Origin: Methanobrevibacter sp.
Lineage (GTDB): Archaea > Methanobacteriota > Methanobacteria > Methanobacteriales > Methanobacteriaceae
Length of the DNA: 10,146 nt
Reading direction: 5' to 3'
NCBI GenBank assembly: GCA_017652345.1
Contig: JAGCBE010000239.1
Span: 1-10,146 of the forward strand
Position numbers and translations under genes: made by a program. A model generated the notes under the pieces. It was not told where the DNA came from. It ran no database searches and saw nothing but the letters and a program-made list of their open reading frames with translations. Shown piece after piece: positions 6,196 to 10,146 of this stretch (position 1 is its first letter; each line of letters starts with the position of its first letter).

Positions 6196-6549
6196 ATGTT
6201 TTTTTACAAAAAGCACAATAATAAGTATTATAACAAAAAAACAATGGTTAATGGAAAGGTTTTTGATTCAAAAAAGGAAGCCAAGCGATATGTGGAACTA
6301 GTAAACCTTGAAAGGGCTGGTGTAATTAAAGACTTAGAAATGCAAAAACAGTTTATACTACTAGATGGATTCAAAAAAAACGGCAAAATGTTTAAACCGA
6401 TTTATTATTACGCTGATTTTGTTTATACGAGCGTATATGAGAAAAAAACAATCGTTGAAGACGTCAAAGGAGTTAGAACGGAAGGTTACAAAATTAAGAG
6501 AAAGCTGTTTGAATTTATTTATCCCAATTTGACTATAAAAGAATTATAG
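6196..6549 (+). CDS. DUF1064 family protein, PD-(D/E)xK nuclease-like
   Basis: Matches the DUF1064 phage family, small proteins with the restriction-endonuclease-like fold, often thought to act as DNA junction or nicking nucleases in phage replication or recombination. Visible signatures are FDSKKEAKRYVEL (23-35, with Glu28 in the first helix), the aromatic YYYADF with Asp74, and EDVKG with Asp89 and Lys91 as the (D/E)xK pair. YKIKRKLFEFIYP follows as the conserved closing helix-strand. The length of 117 aa is typical. ATG 6196 follows AAGGGGA at about 5 nt. Family membership is strongly suggested by sequence; the nuclease reaction is an inference from the fold. A 32-nt gap separates it from the next gene. 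Confidence 0.88.
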   Translation: MFFYKKHNNKYYNKKTMVNGKVFDSKKEAKRYVELVNLERAGVIKDLEMQKQFILLDGFKKNGKMFKPIYYYADFVYTSVYEKKTIVEDVKGVRTEGYKIKRKLFEFIYPNLTIKEL

Positions 6550-6581
6550 ACAATTCGCAAAGTTAGTAATATTGTAGATTC

Positions 6582-6872
6582 GTGAACATAAAACAAAAAC
6601 ATGAAAGCGAATCAATCTTAGACAGGTTCCTGACGCCTGAAGAATCTCTTATCGTCGCTTTAATTGAAAATGCAGTAATCGAAGCAACAACAAATAATCC
6701 CAAAATAAAAAAACATATTAAAAAAGAAGCTAAAAAATGGCTTGAATCAACAAATAACTTTCCATTTAGTTTTAACTGGTGCATTTCAATCTTGCAACTT
6801 GACAACATAAAAAAAGCTAATATTATAAAAGAAGTGTTACATTTTAAAGACATTGAAAGGGGGTCGAAATGA
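6582..6872 (+). CDS. Small helical phage protein, 96 aa, GTG start, no clear ribosome site
   Basis: Unknown function. GTG 6582 is the only plausible start: a stop lies in frame at 6567-6569 and no in-frame ATG comes before the conserved-looking part. I see no Shine-Dalgarno sequence, unlike almost all neighbours. The layout is: acidic residue-led helix (18-36, TPEESLIVALIENAVIEA), basic helix ending KKWLEST (41-56), then FSFNWCISILQLD (62-74) and a last helix. This pattern (A-L-x-x-A, W-L, F-S-x-x-W-C, L-x-L-D) recalls small unnamed proteins seen near terminase genes of Gram-negative phages, possibly transcriptional regulators; that is from memory and unverified. It ends in an ATGA overlap with the Dps-like gene. 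Confidence 0.72.
   Translation: MNIKQKHESESILDRFLTPEESLIVALIENAVIEATTNNPKIKKHIKKEAKKWLESTNNFPFSFNWCISILQLDNIKKANIIKEVLHFKDIERGSK
6799..6826 (+). promoter_or_regulatory. Candidate sigma70-type promoter ahead of the Dps-like gene
   Basis: A perfect TTGACA (6799-6804) is followed after 16 nt by TATTAT (6821-6826), one mismatch from TATAAT. It lies inside the 3' end of the preceding gene, about 40 nt upstream of ATG 6869. Its position before the Dps, methyltransferase and terminase run would suit a separate late-module promoter. AT-rich DNA produces such pairs by chance, and the bases are also coding, so this is only a candidate. Confidence 0.28.
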
Positions 6873-7270
6873 AAAGTTTTACTAAAGAATTTACAACTAT
6901 TTGCGAAATGTTGGCGCATATCTATTTTAACGCCAAGGTTTTACATTGGAATTTCACAAAAGATTATTCTTTACACCTTTTATTTGACAGAATAAGTGAA
7001 GATTGCATTGATGCGATTGATTCAGTTGCGGAATCTTGTATTTTGCCATTTGAAGGTAAAGTTGAAGAATTGGATTTCCAAATAACATCAAAAGAATCAA
7101 CATTGGAAAATCTAAAAACTACTATCCAAGATTTGGCCGATATGATTCAAAAGCTAGTTAAAGATGAAGAAATGAGTGAAGGGGCAAAAAATACCCTTTC
7201 AGGAATTGCCGAAATGCTTAATGTAAAAGCTTATTTAATTTCTAATAGCACAAATGGAAATAATCAATAA
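6869..7270 (+). CDS. Compact Dps/ferritin-like protein
   Basis: Likely a Dps-family ferritin-like protein: a four-helix bundle that in known members assembles into 12-mers, oxidises Fe2+ with peroxide, and shields DNA. The signature LHWNF...HLLFDRI...DAIDSVAE is visible. His26, His36, Asp40, Asp51 and Glu55 line up with the ferroxidase residues of E. coli Dps (His51, His63, Asp67, Asp78, Glu82), with identical H-4-D-11-D-4-E spacing. The loop between the two histidines is two residues shorter. At 133 aa it is shorter than typical Dps (about 150-190 aa) and lacks a basic N-terminal DNA-binding tail. ATG 6869 follows AAAGGGGG. It overlaps the methyltransferase gene by 17 nt, suggesting coupled translation. 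The family call is firm; DNA protection of the phage is inference. Confidence 0.88.
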   Translation: MKSFTKEFTTICEMLAHIYFNAKVLHWNFTKDYSLHLLFDRISEDCIDAIDSVAESCILPFEGKVEELDFQITSKESTLENLKTTIQDLADMIQKLVKDEEMSEGAKNTLSGIAEMLNVKAYLISNSTNGNNQ

Positions 7271-8561
7271 GAAGCTAAAGGAGCTTAAACCTTATCTTAA
7301 TAATCCAAGGAATAACGCAAGAGCTATCGAACCAGTAAAAGAATCCATCTTAAAGTTCGGATTCAAAGTGCCTATTGTAATCGATAGAAATAATATCATT
7401 GTTTGTGGGCATACTAGATTTTACGCATCAAAAGAAATCGGACTTGAAACCGTTCCTTGTATAATTGCCGATGATTTAACCGAAGAACAAATCAACGCCT
7501 TTCGTTTAGTTGACAATAGAACCTCCGAATATGCAGAATGGAATTTTGATAAATTGGCCGAAGAATTATCCGAATTATCTGAATTTGATTTAAATAGCTT
7601 TGGATTCGATGACTTAATGGCAGGTTTGGCCGAATTATATCCAAAAAAAGAAGAAGTGATAGAAGATAACTATGAAGAAGAAATCCCAGTAGAAGCAAAA
7701 ACCAAGCTGGGGGATTTATACAGATTAGGCCGTCATTACCTATTATGCGGAGATGCAACAAATCGGAAAGATGTTGAAAAGCTAATAAATGGTCATGAAA
7801 TGGATTTGTGTATTACAGACCCGCCTTATAATGTATCTTATGAAGAAAAGCAAAAACATTTATCAGAATTTAGAAAAATAGGAAATCGAGCAAATAACCA
7901 AATCAAAAACGATAAACAATCCAATGCAGATTTCTATAATTTTCTATTCAAATTTTACCAAGAAATGCTTTTTTCACTAAAAAAGGGCGGTGCTTATTAC
8001 ATCTTTCACCCACAAGCCGAAGAAATTAATTTTAGAATGGCTTTAATTAAAGCAGGGGGAAGTGTAAGGCAACAATTAATTTGGGTAAAAAATCATTTTG
8101 TTTTGGGATTTAATGATTATCATTATAAGCACGAACCAATTCTTTATGGTTGGAAAGATGGTGCGGCGCACTATTTCACAAAGCAAAGAGGGAAAACAAA
8201 CATCATTGAACAAGATAAAATTGATATCAATAAGCTAAAAAAGGAAGAACTCCAAAGCCTATTGAAGCAATTTATTGATGAAGAAGAAAAAACTAGCGTT
8301 TTGAATTTTGACAAGCCAAGAGGTTCAAAGCTACACCCAACCATGAAACCAGTTAAGTTATTTGCGGAGCTTATAGAAAATTCATCACTTCCAAATAATA
8401 ACATTATTGATTTCTTTGGCGGAAGCGGAACTTCATTAATTGCTTGCGAACAACTAAACAGAAACGCTTTTATTATGGAACTTGACCCAGCTTATTGCGA
8501 TGTGATAATTGATAGGTGGGAGAATTTTACAGGAAAAGAAGCGGAGAAAATAAATGGCTAA
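7254..8561 (+). CDS. ParB-like domain fused to beta-class N6-adenine DNA methyltransferase
   Basis: Two-domain protein of 435 aa. Residues 1-120 are ParB/sulfiredoxin-like: PYLNNPRNN (13-21), CGHTRFYA (51-58), and the LTEEQI..FRLVDNRTSEYAEW segment (75-96). Residues about 150-432 are a methyltransferase using S-adenosylmethionine. Catalytic motif DPPY (189-192) comes before the cofactor-binding DFFGGSGTS (386-394) and ELDP (409-412), the beta-class order, with HPTMKP (361-366) preceding. DPPY favours N6-adenine over N4-cytosine. An acidic linker (about 130-148) joins the domains. Such fusions are common beside phage terminases. No restriction enzyme partner is seen, so it is probably an orphan methyltransferase protecting or marking phage DNA. 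ATG 7254 lies inside the Dps-like gene with no strong ribosome site, but the ParB domain begins right there. Confidence 0.95.
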   Translation: MEIINKKLKELKPYLNNPRNNARAIEPVKESILKFGFKVPIVIDRNNIIVCGHTRFYASKEIGLETVPCIIADDLTEEQINAFRLVDNRTSEYAEWNFDKLAEELSELSEFDLNSFGFDDLMAGLAELYPKKEEVIEDNYEEEIPVEAKTKLGDLYRLGRHYLLCGDATNRKDVEKLINGHEMDLCITDPPYNVSYEEKQKHLSEFRKIGNRANNQIKNDKQSNADFYNFLFKFYQEMLFSLKKGGAYYIFHPQAEEINFRMALIKAGGSVRQQLIWVKNHFVLGFNDYHYKHEPILYGWKDGAAHYFTKQRGKTNIIEQDKIDINKLKKEELQSLLKQFIDEEEKTSVLNFDKPRGSKLHPTMKPVKLFAELIENSSLPNNNIIDFFGGSGTSLIACEQLNRNAFIMELDPAYCDVIIDRWENFTGKEAEKING

Positions 8562-8970
8562 TAATCCAGAAAATATTGAACCATATAAATTTAAAAAAGG
8601 ATATCAAAGCAGCGAAGAAGCAGCGAAAAAGGGAAGAAAAGGCGGTATAGCTAGCGGACAAGCAAGGCGGCAAAATAAAACCATGAAAGAAATCGCCTTA
8701 ATGCTTCTTAATACCAAGGTGCCGAACAATAAATATACCGAAGAAATGTTAAATTTGTTTCCTGATATGGACGCACAAGATTTGCAATATCAAACCGCTA
8801 TTCTAGTTTCACAGATTCAAAAAGCGGTATTCGATAAAGATTCAAAGGCGGCCGAGTATGTAAGGGACACTAGCGGACAGAAACCAGTCGAACAACAAAT
8901 ATTAGGATTTGACCAAATGGGTGAATTAATATTGGATTTGGGAGAACCGCCAAAAGATGAGGACGATTAA
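8554..8970 (+). CDS. Small terminase subunit (putative), TerS
   Basis: Probable packaging-initiation subunit that recognises phage DNA and hands it to the large terminase. The N terminus carries KKGRKGGIASGQARR (25-39), a basic KGG-type segment seen in a group of phage small terminases. It is followed by helices with a MKEIALMLLN segment (44-53), a second helical block around 74-104, and AEYVRDTSGQKPVEQQ (100-115), a closing phrase typical of this group. The acidic tail ends EPPKDEDD. Length (138 aa) fits. GGAG 7 nt before ATG 8554 supports the start; the gene overlaps the methyltransferase end by 8 nt. Assignment rests on these motifs plus the position directly before the large terminase, with which it overlaps by 14 nt. 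No experimentally studied homologue is visible from here. Confidence 0.82.
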   Translation: MANNPENIEPYKFKKGYQSSEEAAKKGRKGGIASGQARRQNKTMKEIALMLLNTKVPNNKYTEEMLNLFPDMDAQDLQYQTAILVSQIQKAVFDKDSKAAEYVRDTSGQKPVEQQILGFDQMGELILDLGEPPKDEDD

Positions 8971-10146
8971 AATTAAGAACTTTTGGGAAAATATCGCCAA
9001 GGTTTACCGGCCGTTTGTGAATGCCGAACACATGGAACAATTCTTTTTTGGGGGAAGCTCAAGCGGAAAATCCTTTTTCTTAGCTCAAAGATGTATTGTT
9101 GATGTTATGCGCGGGCGTAATTATTTAATTGTTAGAAAAACGGGTGCATCAATAGCCGAGTCAGTTTTTAATGAAGTTGTTAAAAAAATTAATGAAATGT
9201 TTCAAGATGGAGTATTAAGAAATACATATTGGGACATTAACAAATCAAATCGAATAATCACCTTTAAATACAACAATAAGCAAATAATTTTTAAAGGCTT
9301 AGATGATGTTGAGAAAGTAAAATCAATCACGCCAAAGAACGGAGTTATTACCGATATATGGATTGAAGAAGCTACCGAAATTTCTTATAAAGATTGGAAG
9401 CAATTAGACAAGCGTCTTAGAGGTCACACAGAAAAGAACATAAAGAAAAGAACTATTTTTTCATTTAACCCTATTTTGAAGTCGCATTGGATTTATAAAG
9501 AATACTTCTTAGGAGTTTGGGAAGAAGGAAAGAATTTTGTTGAAAAGGTCGATGATTCGCACGATTACATGATTCTAAAAACAACATATCGAGATAATCA
9601 ATTCTTGACCAAAGACGACATCAAAAGACTTAATAAAGAAACGGACCCGTATTATAGAAGCGTATATTTAGAGGGAAATTGGGGAGTATTAGAAGGTGTT
9701 GTATTCACTAATTGGAGAATTCAAAGCTTTGATAAAGAAAGCTTTGAACAGTACAGATTTGGAATTGACTGGGGATTTGCGGAAGACCCTTTCGCTTTTA
9801 TCCGTGTTGCTATTGATTTAAAGAAAATGCAAATATGGATTTGTGATGAATGGTACAAAAAAAACTTACTTAATGATGAAGCTATACCATTAGTAAGAGA
9901 TGTAACCAAGGGCGCAACGGTTTATTGTGATAGTGCTGAGCCAAAAAGCATTCATGAATTTGTTGTAAAGGGCGTTAATGCTTTTGGAGTTAAGAAAGGC
10001 CAAGGAAGCGTTAATGAGGGAATTAATTTTTTAAAAAGATTTGAAATCATAATCCACCCGTCGTGCCAAAACTTTATTAATGAAATTGAACAATATCATT
10101 ATAAGAAAGATGCAAGGACAAATGAAACACTTCCCGAAGTTGTATC
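8957..10146 (+). CDS. terL: Large terminase subunit, Terminase_3 / PBSX XtmB-like, 3' partial
   Basis: Packaging motor ATPase and headful or end-cutting nuclease. The reading frame is open from ATG 8957 to the window end (396 codons; roughly the last 30-60 residues would be missing). ATPase motifs: Walker A GGSSSGKS (32-39), Walker B ITDIWIEEATE (131-141, Glu137/Glu138), coupling motif FSFNP (168-172). The RNase H-like nuclease begins near 267 with GIDWGF (269-274, Asp271) and YCDSAEP (323-329, Asp325); the third acidic residue probably lies beyond the window. YLEGNWG (237-243) is the usual hinge phrase before the nuclease domain. The start overlaps the small subunit by 14 nt with GGGAG about 12 nt upstream. 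Confidence in the identity is very high; only the C terminus is unseen. Confidence 0.97.
   Translation, partial: MRTIKIKNFWENIAKVYRPFVNAEHMEQFFFGGSSSGKSFFLAQRCIVDVMRGRNYLIVRKTGASIAESVFNEVVKKINEMFQDGVLRNTYWDINKSNRIITFKYNNKQIIFKGLDDVEKVKSITPKNGVITDIWIEEATEISYKDWKQLDKRLRGHTEKNIKKRTIFSFNPILKSHWIYKEYFLGVWEEGKNFVEKVDDSHDYMILKTTYRDNQFLTKDDIKRLNKETDPYYRSVYLEGNWGVLEGVVFTNWRIQSFDKESFEQYRFGIDWGFAEDPFAFIRVAIDLKKMQIWICDEWYKKNLLNDEAIPLVRDVTKGATVYCDSAEPKSIHEFVVKGVNAFGVKKGQGSVNEGINFLKRFEIIIHPSCQNFINEIEQYHYKKDARTNETLPEVV

Noticed and set aside
6196..6549. Restriction-modification pair formed by the DUF1064 protein and the methyltransferase
   Set aside because: DUF1064 proteins are a phage family found without methyltransferases, and two genes intervene here, so pairing is not supported.
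6541..6556. Short inverted repeat GAATT-6 nt-AATTC at the end of the DUF1064 gene, possible terminator
   Set aside because: A five-base AT-rich stem with no following T run is too weak for an intrinsic terminator.
1398..9909. Minus-strand open frames, for example at 1398-1616, 4856-5101, 6563-6919, 7492-7761 and 9721-9909
   Set aside because: They lie opposite well-supported genes, lack ribosome sites in context, and give low-complexity L/S/F/I-rich translations typical of the reverse strand of AT-rich coding DNA.
1..10146. Alternative genetic code with TGA read as tryptophan
   Set aside because: Tryptophan is encoded by TGG throughout, and TGA occurs at natural gene ends in ATGA overlaps and before well-placed starts.
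1..10146. tRNA genes, CRISPR arrays, insertion sequences, attachment sites
   Set aside because: No direct-repeat array, transposase or terminal repeat was seen. Gaps between genes are too short for tRNAs, and no duplicated att-like sequence was noticed.

Overview
The window looks like part of a tailed-phage or prophage genome from a low-GC host (GC judged by eye at roughly 30%). All 22 well-supported genes are on the + strand. They are packed with short gaps or overlaps (ATGA, TAATG-type and 8-23 nt overlaps), and nearly every start has a strong AAGGAG/GGGGG-type Shine-Dalgarno sequence. TGA is used as a true stop and TGG for tryptophan, so the code is standard (table 11). Heavy Shine-Dalgarno use argues against a Bacteroidota host even though the recombinase belongs to a family best known there. 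Bacillota, Fusobacteriota or Brachyspira-like hosts fit; the sequence alone does not decide.

Left region (21-4560): thirteen small genes plus one possible 17-codon ORF. None is recognisable. Many products are acidic, helix-rich and 59-212 aa long, which is typical of an early or accessory phage module. Two sets look like local duplications: 3360-3566 with 3810-3989 (clear), and 593-1009 with 1024-1425 (distant). Middle region (4581-6549): a serine recombinase resembling the Mpi DNA-invertase family, two unknown proteins, and a DUF1064 PD-(D/E)xK nuclease-like protein.

Right region (6582-10146): a small helical protein with a GTG start, a compact Dps/ferritin-like protein with an intact ferroxidase residue set, a ParB-like/N6-adenine DNA methyltransferase fusion, and then the small and large terminase subunits. 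The large terminase runs off the window end. This region is visibly richer in C than the left part, which suggests a mosaic boundary near 5.6-6.6 kb.

Working model (inference): the left genes are host-interaction or early accessory functions. The recombinase may switch a DNA segment outside this window. The Dps-like protein and the ParB-methyltransferase are translated together just before packaging and may protect or mark phage DNA. The terminases start the packaging and structural module. No tRNA, rRNA, CRISPR array, IS element, att site or convincing terminator was seen, and no gene-free stretch exceeds 100 nt.
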